In this document: positions 25,404 through 38,557 of the stretch, in pieces
Numbering within the stretch: position 1 is the stretch's first letter
How the letters are laid out: every line of letters begins with the position of its first letter
Source: Rhabditophanes sp. KR3021
Lineage: Eukaryota > Nematoda > Chromadorea > Rhabditida > Alloionematidae
Direction: 5' to 3'
NCBI GenBank assembly: GCA_963281155.1
Contig: CAUJLY010000006.1
Coordinates: forward strand, 6,014,001 to 6,078,000
Length of the DNA stretch: 64,000 nucleotides
Translations under genes and position numbers: made by a program
Notes under the pieces: generated by a model
The model's input: the letters and a program-made list of their open reading frames with translations, nothing else
What the model was told of the DNA's origin: nothing
The model's database searches: none

Positions 25404-28400
25404 CTACGTAATACTAATACCATTCTTAGGCATTTTAGCATTCCATTGTTTTTTGTGATAGTCATAGGATTCAGAGTAAAAGATAAACACATATTTTATG
25501 CATATCATAGTTTTACAATCCATAAAAACTTAGAGTTCTTTAAACATATTACGGGCATATATAATAATTTTAATATCACTTGCATTAAATCATATTTTAT
25601 TTCTTACAGCTATTCTATTTGCATGTACGCTTAAGCATTCAAACACACTTTAAACTGATTTTATGGACTTATATTATATACTTCCAACCTGACCGTGAAT
25701 GCATCAACAATTAAAATTATATGAGCCTATAGCTCAGTTTGTTTTAATATTTAAACTATTGTATAGGTACTAAGCAAGCCACTTGGTTTTAAATATAAAC
25801 ACGGCTGTCCATTTAATTTATACTGTCAAAAAGGCTTGATTTATTTATATGTGTACAAAATTTAAATATATATCTTCACCATCTAAAGGGACAATTTATT
25901 TTAGGCAGGCATCTTTCATATATTTGTTTATGGTTCTTATTATATAGTTTGTGGTGAGGAAAATTATTTTTTGTTTCAATCTAAAGAGATAATCCCTTTT
26001 ATCTTAATGCTTTATTATACAGGCAAACATCAAAATGCACTCCGTTTAATTATAACTGCCCTTATTTAAAAAGCAACTGATTATGATAAAAATGTTTACA
26101 TTCAAATTTAAGATACTATCCCCCAGAAATAAAAGGGAGTTTAGCTGTTAAAGTGCCACTTAAGGGAACTATACATAATTCTTTTATACTATTCCCCGTT
26201 TTTGTTTCTTCCTTAAAGCTTAAGCTTAATTCAATTTGGGGAAACTTATTCTTTTACTCTATTTTTGGTAAACTCATTTCTAGTTTTTTAAAAAATAAGA
26301 AATTATATGGTTTAATAAGCATAACATTTGTGTTATGAATTCATATTTAATGAACCAACTTATCCAATATTCATACTTTTGGAATATATAGTAAAAGCTA
26401 TATATACAAGTAGTTTTATTTTACTGGGACAGATAATTTATGTGCAAGGGAAACGTTGAACGTTGAAATTAATTTATTACTATCATGATACAATCTAACT
26501 TAAGACATTCATATAGAAAATATATGATTTGTAAATAAAAATATATATGTTTTAAATGTAAAAATATATGTATTTTAAATACAAAAAATCGTATTTTTTA
26601 TTCCAAACGAGGGGAATTTAGTGACGTTCAAACCAATATATAATAAACATCCCATTGCTATTTTCATCAAAATAATGACAAAACACTATATACGAAGAGC
26701 ATCTGTATGCAGAGATCGATATAGTCTGTGGATGGCAAAAATAGTCTTGCTAATTCATCCTGTCGACATTTCTACTTTTTCTTTTAAATATGTTAATTTT
26801 AAAAATTATTTAAACTTTTAGAGCTGGTTATACGACTCTTTTGATATATTGGAAACTATTATTGTTTAGAAGGAGCACAAAAAATTAAAAACCTTCAAAT
26901 ACCAATACTACGGCTACAAACATTTTTGTTCTGTATTGTTGTACAACTCCATTACATATAACAAAGAAGGCAAAAAAGATATAAGATATGTGTGTATATA
27001 TTACATGTAGTAGTCAGATCTTCTTGAGTGAGTAGTTTTAATTTGATAAGTCGTCTTATTCATATCACAAAAAATACAAAATATATAGTAAGTATATTTT
27101 AACGCACTTTTATACCATATATACGTAAGGTTTTGTTTTTGATGAGCATATTCCATTGTGATGAATTTTTATCATTATATGTAATCATAAATTTGTTACT
27201 AGTAGTACTTTATGTCCTGTTAAAATATGGATAGTGTTATTTAATATGGAAATATTTTCTTCATAATAAATATTTTTAAATTTCAAAAAGTACCTAACTT
27301 AGTGGAAATACTGTGAGTATATTCCATTAGTAGTTTGATATCTTAAATTTTATCAAAACATGGAAAATATTAATACAATTTTTTATTTTTTCTTGATTCT
27401 TGAGTCCGTGGGCATAAAAAGCTGAGCTATTTTATGCACTTTTTTGTTTACTTAAGATTAAATTTCATGACTGATTGGAATCAGTAGCTTACTCACATGT
27501 GACCTGTTCATGCACACCTCATACCTAATGATTTAATCAAACAAATATATAACACATATACAAATTAAACATTCACCGATTTGCATTACAACTATCAAAA
27601 ATTGTATAATCTCTACAAAAAGAGGTCTTGTCTTACAAAAAAGAAATTTTTACTCTCAGTAAAATTATTAACGTTAAAAGCAATAAAAGTTAAAGCATTG
27701 TCATCATTTACTGAGTTGATGACTTTGGTGTTAAATAAACATATCACTTCGACCAAATATAAAAAAGTTCGCGCAATAGAACAAGTTACAACGCGGTTTA
27801 TTGAAGCAATTGCCACTCCAAAGGATGTTTTTTAACATATATCAAAGTTTACCCTGTTCAACTGAACCTCTTTAAATGCCCTATCGTTTTCAATTTTGTC
27901 ATCAACAATCTCTGAACCAAGACTTATATTTTGGACTTTCAAAAATATTTTTGATTTAAAATTTATTTCACATGTTCTTTGTTGACATTGTAATAAAGTG
28001 ACTCATGACTAAAAATAATTATTGACGCCTTCAACTTCAATATTTTAAAATTTAGAAACGTTAATTAGACGTAGAATACTGCGCGTCTTCATTATTAAAA
28101 TATTCTTCAAAAATTAGTACCAAGAGAGGTTAATTATTTAGACGAACCGTTATTATAGTAATTTTGATGAGACTAATAATGAGGAGTTTTTGGATTTGAT
28201 GAGATGTAGACATAGTTTTGTGCACACACCGTTTCTACTTACTCATAATCATCCTAAGTGTACATTAATGTTTTATAATTAAATAAAGTTACAATTCATT
28301 TTCATTCTATATCATAATTTTCTCTCACACGCTTATTTTTAATCTCATTTTGTATTTATATTGATAAACTAATATTCGATAATCATTTTAGATAGTTTAT

Positions 28401-28520
28401 ATTGTGGTTTTTAAGGATATATTGCAAAATTATTTTTGCTGATATATCTATCTCAAAGAACTATTTATAAGCCGCATCTTACCACTAACCGGGAAAATTG
28501 ATATTAACGTTCACCCTTCA

Positions 28521-31500
28521 ATGTTAACTCTCATTGAAGCTCCAAGTGGCAAAAACTCAGATGGGGATGGAAATACAGAAACAAACAGATCAGGCCAACA
28601 AAGGCTTTTGAATTATAGACAAGATGATTCAAGAAGTTATATTGATGATGATTCTTCGGAACATTTACATATTCGTCGCACTCCTCAAAGTATCAAATCA
28701 CGTATAAAAAGTTTTTTTGTTGGAAACTCAAACTCAGATGACTACGCTGAAAGTTGGAAAGCTGAGTTTCGACAACGGCCAACTATGTGTGATGCTGACA
28801 TGGCTTTGCAACAAATTGAAGCAAAAAATGCTACTGGGTGGAAAGCATCTTTGTACATGCGAAGTATCATCCAAAATACACTATTTCGACTAGGATCATT
28901 TGTTCAATCAAATCCCCTCTCGGTCATTGCAACTGTCTTTTGCCTTTTCTCAATTTGCTGCTATGGCCTCCAATTTATTCGTATAGAAACAGATATTGTT
29001 AAACTATGGGTTTCGCGTAAGATAATTTACTATCAATTACTTTGATCTTATATTTATTTCTTTCAATTTGATTCAAAACAAATATTCACGCCTTTAATTC
29101 ATTTTAATCGTTTGTTTAATTTTAGAAGGAGGAAGACTAGACACTGAATTAAATTATTTTGGAAAATTACAAGAAATTTTTGACTATCGAAACAAAGGAT
29201 GGAGCGAATATCAGGACAAACACTTTTTAAAACCTGAATTAGATCTCAAGCTTGCCAATCTTTCTGATGATGGAAACATGGGTGGAGGATATCAAGTTTT
29301 GATTCAAACAGGCGAGCATAAGGCAGAAAATTTGTTGACCAAAGACATGCTGTTAGAACATGTTAATTTAATCAAAGAAATATCTGATCTATCCGTTGAA
29401 GCATATGGTATGAATTGGACACTTGCTGATTTATGTTTTAAGCCCGGTGATTTAAATATTGACAAAAACTCACCTGCTTACAGCTATCGTCATGTACTTG
29501 GCAATTTGATTCCGTGTATTTGGATTACGCCAATTGACTGTTTTTTTGAAGGAGCAAAACCACTAGGACCTAATCCTGGTATCAAGAAATCAGATATGTC
29601 CCTTCTTAGTTTGGTTTCAACACTTCCCGATGGTGATGAAATCAATTGGAAGAACCTTGATCCCCAACAAATTATAAGTGACATTACAAAGGTGGCTAAT
29701 ATTGGAACAATGAAGGCTTTTTTTGAACGATCCGGTATTGGAAAGGGTTATCTTGATCGGCCATGCATTGATCCTATGGATCCCGAATGCCCAAGACACT
29801 CTCCAAATTATTATGATTCCTGCCCAGCTTTTACCATTTATGAAGATGAAATAAAGTTGGCTGGAAAGAGTATAGATGATTACTTGGTGAGGAAGGAAAT
29901 CAAAGAAAGTGAAGACATGTTTGCAGCTTTAGGATGTATTTTTGGTGGATGTGAAAGTTCATCAAAGAATGAAACAGCCGAAAGTAGATGCAAGCATTAT
30001 CGGGAATCTTTCCTTCAAAAACTGAAACAAAATTCTACACTTGCAAACGATTTATTTGTGAGGACATCTTATCCAAGTGAACCGAACTATGGGGAGGTTA
30101 TGAAACATGGATGTTCTGGTTTCGCTCGAGGAATCATGAAATGGTCTAAAGACATGATTCTCGGAGGAGTCAATAAAACCGATACTGGGATGACTGCCGA
30201 AGCTTTACAAACAGTTTTTCTTGTTGCCACACCTAAAGCAATATATTCAAAATACGCAAACAAAGAATCCGAGTTTTATGAACGACTTATCTCTGCCGAC
30301 ATGACTGAAAAATGGGATGTAGACATTGCAAAAGAAGTGATGTTATTATGGCAACGAAAGTTTACACAGAGTATTTACAAGCATAGACTTAATTTTGTAG
30401 AAAACCCTGATGATTTAGCGAATCCAATCCTTCGCAGAAGACTTCACCCACTTGCTTCAACCTCAATTGCTGATATGCTAGAAGAATTTTGCCAATTTAA
30501 TTTTGGGGTAATCTTAGCTGGCTACGGATTAATGTTGCTTTATGCAATGTATTCTCAAGCAAAATTTAACGGTTGGAAGCTGTCTCACGATTCCTCCATT
30601 TCTCTGGCACTATCTGGTGTTTTAACGGTGACATTTGCTAGTGTAGCAGGCTTAGGACTTTCAACATGGTTTGGAATTGAATTTAACGCAGCTACCACAC
30701 AGATCGTTCCATTTTTAACATTAGGAATCGGTGTTGATAATATGTTTTTGTTATTGCATAATTACCATGCTGTTGTCAAGAATGTGAAGAAAAATGAAAT
30801 TGGTGTTTTGATGAAGGAAACAGGAATGTCGATTTTAATGACTAGTATCAATAATATTCTTAGCTTTTTGGCTGGAACAGTTCTACCAATCCCTGCTTTG
30901 AGATCCTTCTGTACACAATCTTCAATTTTGCTTTCTTTTAATTTGATTGCAATTTTAACTGTATACCCTGCTTTAATTTCAATTGACTTGATTCGTGTAA
31001 AAAAGGGACTTCGTGATGTCTTTTGTTGGTCTTACAATGTCTCTGAAATTGATGATGATGCTGAAAGGTCTTACAACAATATTGAGGTCAGAAGAAGTAT
31101 TAGAAGTGAAAATATTCTTGAACGCCACATCATTCGAGCAAATCCTGCCAATGCTGGTAACATTTACCAAAGTTTGCAATGTGTTAAATCCACATCGGAC
31201 GATGAAACTTCGGACATTGAAAATACACCACTGAGAACTGGATTGCACAGATTTATTGTCAAATATTACATTCCATTTATTCAAAATCCATGGGCTAAAT
31301 TTGGTGTTGGATTTTTATGTCTAGCTTTAGCCGTATTTGGAGTAATCGGAACAGGTCAAATAAAACAAGGATTGGAACTAAGTGATGTATTGCCCGAAAA
31401 CACTGCTCCAGCGGCTTTCCTTAAAGCTCGTGATCAATACTTTAGCTTTTATCCAATGACAATCGTCATCATGGGTGAAGAAGTAGATTTTGCCAGAAAA

Positions 31501-32794
31501 CAAAAGCTAATTGCAAATCTGCGATCAGACATTGGAAGTTCAAACTTTATTGTTAAACATGCTGATGGAGAACCCAGTGAACCGTATTGGTTAGACTTAC
31601 TTAAAAATTGGGTAATTAGATTGCAAGAAAAGTTAGATTTAGCCGAACAACATAATATTTTACTTAATCTAGATGATCACATTATTAATGGCACTAAAGA
31701 AGCTTTAAATCCTGATTTGCAAGTTGCATATTCTTTGTTATGCAGTCATGGTGAATTGTATAATTGCTCAAGAATTGGTCATACTAGACTGATTGATTCG
31801 GAAGGTATTATTAACGTTGAAAGTTTCTACAATATTCTTTATGGATGGCATGAGTATGAGACAATGCTATATGCTGTATCCCAAGCCAATTTCTATCCAA
31901 AGTTGTTTAAATTGAGAGAAGGTGTCCAACCACAAATGCGTTACCGCTATTTTATTCCTCCAGCTCCAAAGCCATTGTACAGTGCCATACCCTTTTATTT
32001 AAATGGACTTACTGATACACCAATCATTGTTGAAATGATTAATGAAATTCGTGCCATTTGTGAGAGATACTCCGAAATAGGAATTAAAAATTTCCCCGAA
32101 GGAGTTGCCTTTACTTTTTGGGAACAGTATATTAACTTAAATGAAACGATTCAATACGCCATTTCCATTATCATCTTTGCTGTCTTCGTTGTAATTACAA
32201 TATTGTTGATTAATCCTTGGGCTGCAGGCTGTATTTGTTTAATATTGCTTGTAATGACAATCGAATTGTCAGGATTTTTGGGCATTTATGGAATCAAGTT
32301 GAATCCAGTGTCAGCAGTCTCAATTATTACAGCTGTTGGAATCGGTGTTGAATTTACAGCACATGTTTTGTACTCGTTTTTGACTGCTCTCGGAACAAGA
32401 AATGAAAGAATGGTTTCCTCTATCGATAGAGTTTTTGTTCCAGTTATTCACGGTGCTATTTCCACACTCTTAGGAATATTGATGCTTGGCTTTTCAGAAT
32501 TTGAATTCGTAGTCAAATATTTCTTTGTAATTATGACAGCTTTAATTATTATTGGTCTTATTAATGGTTTGGCTTTGTTGCCAGTGGTACTCTCACTAAT
32601 TGGGCCACCTTGTGAGGTAAGTTAAGAATATTTAATTTGCCAATTAATTCATATTTTAGATTTACCCAACGGATGGAAAGAACCAACTTAATCCACCTCC
32701 TTCACTTTCAACAAGAAGAAATTACTGTCAAAAAAAATCAAAGCATCGTACTTCGGTTGACTTTCCGGTTGTTCTTTCAGATATGATGGAATAA
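28521..32794 (+). CDS. Patched-family (PTC) multi-pass membrane protein
   Basis: Exons 28521-29016, 29126-32616, 32660-32794; 1373 residues. The first two join as LWVSQGGRLDTELNYF, matching Patched LWVEVGGR. A cytosolic Ser/Asp-rich amino end (1-95) precedes NATGWKASLYMRSIIQNTLFRLG and TM1. The first extracellular loop has Patched signatures: CIWITPIDCFFEGAK, GYLDRPCIDPMDPECP, HGCSGFARGIMKW and LQTVFLVATPKAIYSKY. A sterol-sensing region follows at about 625-790, with GIGVDNMFLLLH, then loop 2 and a second bundle with GIGVEFTAHVLYSF. This is an RND-like sterol transporter family with cuticle, cytokinesis and trafficking roles in worms. It is a true PTC rather than a short PTR protein; ptc-1 versus ptc-3 cannot be decided. 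An AATAAA overlaps the stop. Confidence 0.92.
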
Positions 32795-32795
32795 A
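32790..32795 (+). terminator. possible polyadenylation signal overlapping the Patched stop codon
   Basis: AATAAA overlaps the terminal TAA at 32792-32794. A functional signal would give a 3' UTR of only about 15-30 bases, so a later AT-rich signal may be used instead. Confidence 0.25.
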
Positions 32796-34075
32796 ATGAA
32801 TTTGTATTGTGATTTGTATCACACTTTAGCAACACATTTATAATTATTATTAACAATATTATCCTATTATGTATTACCACCTATTTCGATATTTCCCTCT
32901 TTAAGTATAGTTTTAAGTTAAAAATTCAAATTGATAACAAAAGGAAAAAATAGTTTAGTGTTATGATGGTAATAACTTGCTCTAATTGCCATCCAAACAA
33001 GACTTATAAAAACTAATTTTTCTTTTTATTATTTAGAACGACGGGTTCTTTGCTTTTACTTCATTCAAAAAGTAATATAAGTCTAGGATTTTTTTTCAAC
33101 AAATATATTCTGCTCATCCAATGTCTATTGTAATGAAAACCAATCTACCGCAATAACTTTGTATCCCCTTATTTCTTCTGCTTTGAAATGTATCTCTGTG
33201 TCGAATATCTATCAAAATTGATCCTGAAGCATTCACAAAGATGTATGAAGTTTCGAAAACAACAAAATCATTTATTTGACGATAGCTTTAGTATAAAGTA
33301 TTATTTTATTGTTCAGTGCAATTTCATCACCGCTCTTTTCAAAACTTTAAATATTTATATATAATTTGTAATTTGTTATTATTAATAAGTGTAATAAATA
33401 CAAATATTTAGTGATAACAGTTATGTGTAATATGTTTTACTTATTAAAACCTCATTTAGTCTGTTTAAAATATTTACCTTTTCCATCATTTATCATAAAA
33501 ATCCCAACCGTAGTTGCAAAGTTCACAATATATTTTTGTTTACAATTTAATTTGCATCACTTTTTTGGTGAAGATAAAACTCAAATGTCAGGGGAAATTA
33601 GATATAAATTAAAATGATGATATTACGTATAATCTGACCTTAAATACGACAGCACAATATTAGTTTGTTGTATAAATATATTACGGGCAAGAAATTGTTA
33701 TTCAATTTCTGGAAAATATTAAAAAGCAAACAACAATAACTTTTTTACTTACCGTGAATACTGATAAAAAATTAATATTCGAGTAGATAATTCAATTTTG
33801 GTGCAAAAACTTATTACGTAAGTGCTCTCTCTTTTTCTTCTTTTTCCTAAGTAATATTCATTGTACATACTTAAAAAATTGGTATTTACGTCACATATTA
33901 GTAATTGAATTATATTTTAAGAAATGTTTGTGCATATTCACACACAATAACAAAAAATTGTTTATTTATATCAGATAAAAACCTTCTCAACTTTTCCAAT
34001 CATGATGAAATTAGTTTTTCCAAAGTTTAAATATATAATGAAACTTAATTTAACATTTTACCCACGTAATTTGGC

Positions 34076-34270
34076 TCAAAAATTATCTCTAATTGTCCGA
34101 ATGTAACGATTTCGTGAAAATAAGTTTTCAATTGTATAGCATGTTGAAGTAAAGAAAACGAGCTTCAATGGTTGTTTACTTTTGTATAAGCATTCTTTAC
34201 CGAGTTCATTTTTTGCAATTACGAATTCCACATATTCTTTATTTGTTTCAAAATTGTAAGAAAACTTCAT
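34076..34270 (-). CDS. doubtful small gene or terminal exon
   Basis: An ATG-started frame of 64 codons whose start sits three bases after a TTCCTCAG acceptor-like site, with TATAAAAT about 25 bases further up. The product begins MKFSYNFETNKEYVEFVIAK and has two cysteines, no signal peptide and no membrane segment. No family recognised. The acceptor suggests either trans-splicing of a tiny gene or the last exon of a longer one; no upstream exon was found in the preceding 200 bases. Confidence 0.25.
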   Translation of the reverse strand: MKFSYNFETNKEYVEFVIAKNELGKECLYKSKQPLKLVFFTSTCYTIENLFSRNRYIRTIRDNF

Positions 34271-35378
34271 ATCCTGAGGAAGTTGAAAAATATATTTTAT
34301 AATGAGAATATGTATTTCTATCTTTGGGTATTTATCACTTTCAAAATTTAAAGGAATGCAAAAAACGATAAATTGAAACTAGGGGAATGTAATTTATACT
34401 GTTTAAGATGGTAATAAATACATCATTTAAAAGGGAAATCGAGCACTAATTATATATATTTATTATTGGTTAGAGTAAAAAATAATTTTGCCATTCGGCT
34501 CCATTTCTTTGATTAGTTCTATATGATATACTCTCTCGAAAGAATAGAATTAATTATTGGTATGAACATTGATAAGTGAAGTGTAAAGAAAAATATTTCT
34601 TATAAGGAATTATCTTTTTCTAAATACACATGCAAACTACAATCAGTAAGTCTAATTATATATAATGAACTTTTAACGGAGGAGGCAATCAACTTTTTTC
34701 TCAAATTATCTTTTCTTTATAAAACGATGGCATCACTATACATTTTTGATAATATTCAAACACCCTTGATTAACAATTAATTTAGCTTGATGATAAATGT
34801 GAATAGAACCAATTTAAAACGAATGTATTCATTATATCACAATAATTAGATATGGGATACCAGACATTTAATAATTTATAATTAATATTAATACATCTGA
34901 AGCATGGATAATTTAAAGCAAAGCAATTAAAATTTTTAAATTTACAAGAAACAGTGTTTGATAAAGTGTTTATAATAATGTTCATAAATATGCTTTCTAA
35001 AAAATATTAATTGTATGTTTGTTTTGTTTTAACTTTAAAAAAGTCCTATGGGAATATAAAAAATAGGTGAACAATAACAAGAAATAAATGAAGAATAATT
35101 TTATTGTATAATTTCCACAAAGAGAGATATAGAAGCATGTATATTGTAAAATATCAATAATTTGCGAATGTGTTGTAATTTTTTAAAGCCAATTTCTTTA
35201 AAAAATTATTATGTTGCGACTTTTTCGTCGATATTCATAAAAAATCCAGTGCACTGTTTACATAAAGCATTTTCGTATTCGGGAATACCATTATTTGTAT
35301 GGGTGTCCGTCAAAGTTTTTAAATTATTTTAAAATGAATGAAAATATTGGTAAAAAATGAAGATTAGTTATTAAAAAT

Positions 35379-35414
35379 AAAAGGACAGGACACAAGACAT
35401 GTTTATGTCCTTTT
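35379..35414. repeat. 9-bp inverted repeat downstream of the insulin-like gene
   Basis: AAAAGGACA at 35379-35387 and TGTCCTTTT at 35406-35414 are perfect complements with an 18-base loop. It lies about 90 bases past the insulin-like stop on the minus strand, so it may lie in its 3' UTR. Confidence 0.5.
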
Positions 35415-35503
35415 ACGACATATATTTGCTTTTTTTTTGTTTTTGTGTCTTTTTTAATTTTATAATCGGATAAGAATATTTGCTAGATAACTTTGGAAAA
35501 TAA

Positions 35504-35954
35504 TTATTCGGAGCAGCATTCACTGCGGATAAAAGAATCAGTGCATTTTCCAAAACAACAGGCCTTAAGAATAGATACGTTTGACTCTGAAAAGATTATA
35601 ATATCCTTTTTCGTTTAAAAACTTACCAAAGCCTTTGAAAAGGATACATGTGGAACAAACTTCATGAAGTCTTGTTCTTAAAAAGGCGCCACAAGTCTTA
35701 GTTGGGGTATCGTCGTTTCTTTTGCCATGCACGATTGGATTGCTGTCTCCAAAACTAGCAGCAATCGCATTTTGTACAAGCGTTTGATATTCCTCCTCAT
35801 TAGTGTACCTTTGAGGATAGTAGTAACTTTCCAAGGTGCCGATCTTTTTTGGAGCGTCGTTTATTTGTGGAAATTCATTCCCCAAAGGTGATCTTGAAAA
35901 AACAGCAGTGGCAATGAGACCAAATAAAGCAAAATTAAATAAAATTTGTGACAT
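35504..35954 (-). CDS. insulin-like peptide, beta type (extra disulfide)
   Basis: Exons (minus) 35954-35627 and 35586-35504; 136 residues from the second of two in-frame ATGs (the first, at 35966, adds four residues). Residues 1-20 are a signal peptide. A propeptide ends in HGKR at 76-79, a dibasic cleavage site. The B chain reads CGAFLRTRLHEVC (88-100), with the insulin spacing of 11 residues between cysteines, followed by STC. Splicing GTAAGT...TTTTCAG, a 40-base intron, opens the A chain: CCFGKC, then eight residues, then CC (119-134). This matches CC-x3-C-x8-C. Eight cysteines in total, with no dibasic site between chains, fit the C. elegans beta class with a fourth disulfide and no removable C peptide. 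Expected ligand of the DAF-2 insulin receptor pathway (agonist or antagonist unknown). Unspliced, the frame ends in TAA before the A chain. Confidence 0.88.
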
Positions 35955-35990
35955 GTTGATACACATATATGAAGAAATATTTAACGAGTT

Positions 35991-35996
35991 CTAAAA
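35991..35996 (-). promoter_or_regulatory. probable trans-splice acceptor for the insulin-like gene
   Basis: TTTTAG on the minus strand, 24 bases before the first ATG and 36 before the second, with no upstream exon visible. Confidence 0.45.
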
Positions 35997-38540
35997 TTTG
36001 AAAGTAAATTAAAAGGAATATTTGAATTTGAACTCGATTCTAGGGGGAAATCTTCAATCACTTATATACTACACGAATCAGGATATACATACAATATAGG
36101 CGGACCTCAAATTATATGCTACTATGCTTTCTCTACATTGGTCATAGGAATCTCAAGTTTACTGAAGTATCAATTTGAAGGTGGGATTTATAAGCTATCA
36201 TCGCTTAATTCAGTCTTTGGTACAGAAAGAGGGCTTGCTTAGTAAGTAATGCACCTCATGAAGGGTTATACGAAAAATTGTTTGAATAATTACATGTATG
36301 GCAAATTTGTGTGTATTAAAAGAAAAGAGGTGGTTATTCAAAGTTGTTTATGTGTTATTTTGTTTGTATAATCAACTAATAATAAATTTAAGAGTTACCT
36401 CCCTTTAATTAAAAAGAGAGTTTTGCTTTTGATAAGCAATGGACTGTGATATAGCTTCAAATATTCAAAAAATTGGCATGTAATAAAATATTCAAAATGT
36501 TGGGCAAATACTTTCAGTTATTATCATCATTTCATTGAAAACAATAAGGCATTTCCAAAAGCATTTGAAAAGAGTAATTTGTATTATCTGAACGAATAAA
36601 AAAGAACGAATATCAAATATAACCATGCTTAATAGGTGTATATTCTTGTTCATTGGAGTAAATACTTTTTTCCTTCAATTTTATTTTTTAATACTTTAAC
36701 TTCGTAGGAGTAATAAAAAGTATAAACCATACATTATTATTTGTACACTATGTAGATCAAAATTTACCAAAAGCCATTTATCTTCAATGACGAGAGAGTT
36801 GAAAGAAAGGGATAAATAGTATGTATTTAAAAACATTATTCTTGTTAAATCGTTTAAGCATTTTTGTCTTGTTTAAAATGGAGGTCATATCAGCTACATC
36901 CGTCTGTTTAATTTTTTTTCTTATCTCCTATTCATTCTATCAATCAGAAATGCGAATAAAAAATACATATGAATAAATATATGTCCAGACTACTAATATA
37001 CATTTTGCCAACTTAATATCAAATTCTTTGAATGTGAAAAACGGCTTTCAAATGTCTATTAAATCAGTTTGTGAAACGTTTTTTGAAGTATATAATGTAT
37101 ATTGCATAATTATTTATGTATTTATTTAAATAGAAGAGAATTTATTTATTTAAAGTAAATTGAGGAATTTCTTTTAAACGAAGACTAGAATTTAAATATA
37201 ATATAGTACCAAAAAATATGGTGAACTAGACCAGAACTATTTTAGGACATCGTCAATCAAAGCTACTATTTTCACACAGTTTCTTGAATTTTTAATGAGA
37301 AGATAAATGATACTTGCATGAAAGGGTAAATATACCAACTACTACTTATAAATTGTAAATACCAATTTGAATAAAAATAGTTAATTTTTGGATAATAGAC
37401 ATGCTTTTGGAAAGTATATCGTTGAGTTACTTTCATAATTGGAACATCACAAATTCTTTCCAAGGTAAATTTAAGTTTCATGTGATTTACAGCACAAGAT
37501 GAAAGCAATGGCATCACAACTTTTCAAATCTTTTTAATTCATTATCTTTTTCAAAAAAAGAATTCACAAGTTATACCATATAAACACATTTTAAACTATT
37601 TATATTTTAAGATCGCAAATATTCCTTTCATCAGTTACGTATTAAATTTCAAAAAATTGTTTATTTATAAATGGATTGTTTATAGGAATAAGAAATTGTT
37701 TGCACTCACTAGTTTGGCTTATTAGACTTTATTTTAAATTTAACCAAATGATCATAAAAAGAAGCCATTTAGTTATGGTTTTATAATTTTTGAAATGTGT
37801 AATAAAAGATACCATAAATACATGTTCTTTCTGTGAAAACTAAATAGTTGTAAAGAAAATGTTTACAAATATAGATTACTTATCTTGATATAATTAACAG
37901 CTTGAGAATCACCAATTAATGATCAACTTTATTTTAGTTTGCATTTGATGTGAACATGTTCTGATTTTACCAATGGATATAAGATCTCTCATTGCTAAAA
38001 ACAAGCCATATTGCAAAATTGATGGATTGGAGTGTCTCTATAGAGTTGTCTCTTGTATAAATGATCGTAACTCATATTGTTTATGAGTAATAAAAAAGAA
38101 AGATAATTAATTTGTTTAATAAAAATGCAATATATAGATTGACACAAAATTACGGCAATATGTTTTCACATTCACATACAATTTATCAATTGTATTTGTC
38201 CATTAAGCGTTCGAGAGAATAGTTCTCTGATTATTCCAACACATGTAAGATTGGATCTGTTTGATAATGACGATTGGAATAATGTTTTGTTTTTACCGTT
38301 TGTTGTTCAATTGTATTCGTGTGTTTTTAATTAATACTTTTATTTACTCCAGATACCTTAATGTCCCTTTCTATATCTATTTACTAAACTTAGTTTTTCT
38401 AACAACTTTTGTTCCTATGTAATGTTAACTCTTATCGGGTTGTTAGGAGCAATTTTATAAAAAAATACTCTCTTGAAATAGAGAGTAGAATCATTTCCGC
38501 TTACGTCAACATCTTTTTTACTATTTTATAGTTTTTGTTT
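35997..38540. other. intergenic stretch, divergent promoter region
   Basis: Separates the leftward insulin-like gene from the rightward DENND4 gene, so promoters of both should lie here. The sequence is AT-rich. No gene is supported; the open frame at 37272-37517 looks like chance. Confidence 0.45.
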
Positions 38541-38546
38541 TTTTAG
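38541..38546 (+). promoter_or_regulatory. probable trans-splice acceptor for the DENND4 gene
   Basis: A run of T ending TTTTAG, 11 bases before the start codon at 38558, with no upstream exon found. Confidence 0.5.
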
Positions 38547-38557
38547 TAAATTTAAAA

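Larger units (their letters stand above)
19904..28520. other. 8.6-kb gene-poor block
   Basis: Very AT-rich, with no supportable intact gene and no tRNA. It holds a hairpin at 20250-20307, a frame-preserved but stop-broken coding-like segment at 24960-25403 (minus), and isolated open frames such as 26621-26821 and 27581-27835 that lack start, splice or homology support. Confidence 0.5.
32796..35503. other. intergenic stretch between Patched and insulin-like genes
   Basis: Mostly AT-rich and empty. A 64-codon minus frame at 34076-34270 is annotated separately as doubtful. A 9-bp inverted repeat lies at 35379-35414. Nothing else is supported. Confidence 0.5.

Noticed and set aside
26153..26338. 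61-codon plus frame rich in Phe/Leu/Lys.
   Set aside because: Composition is what AT-rich random DNA gives, with no ATG and no splice sites.
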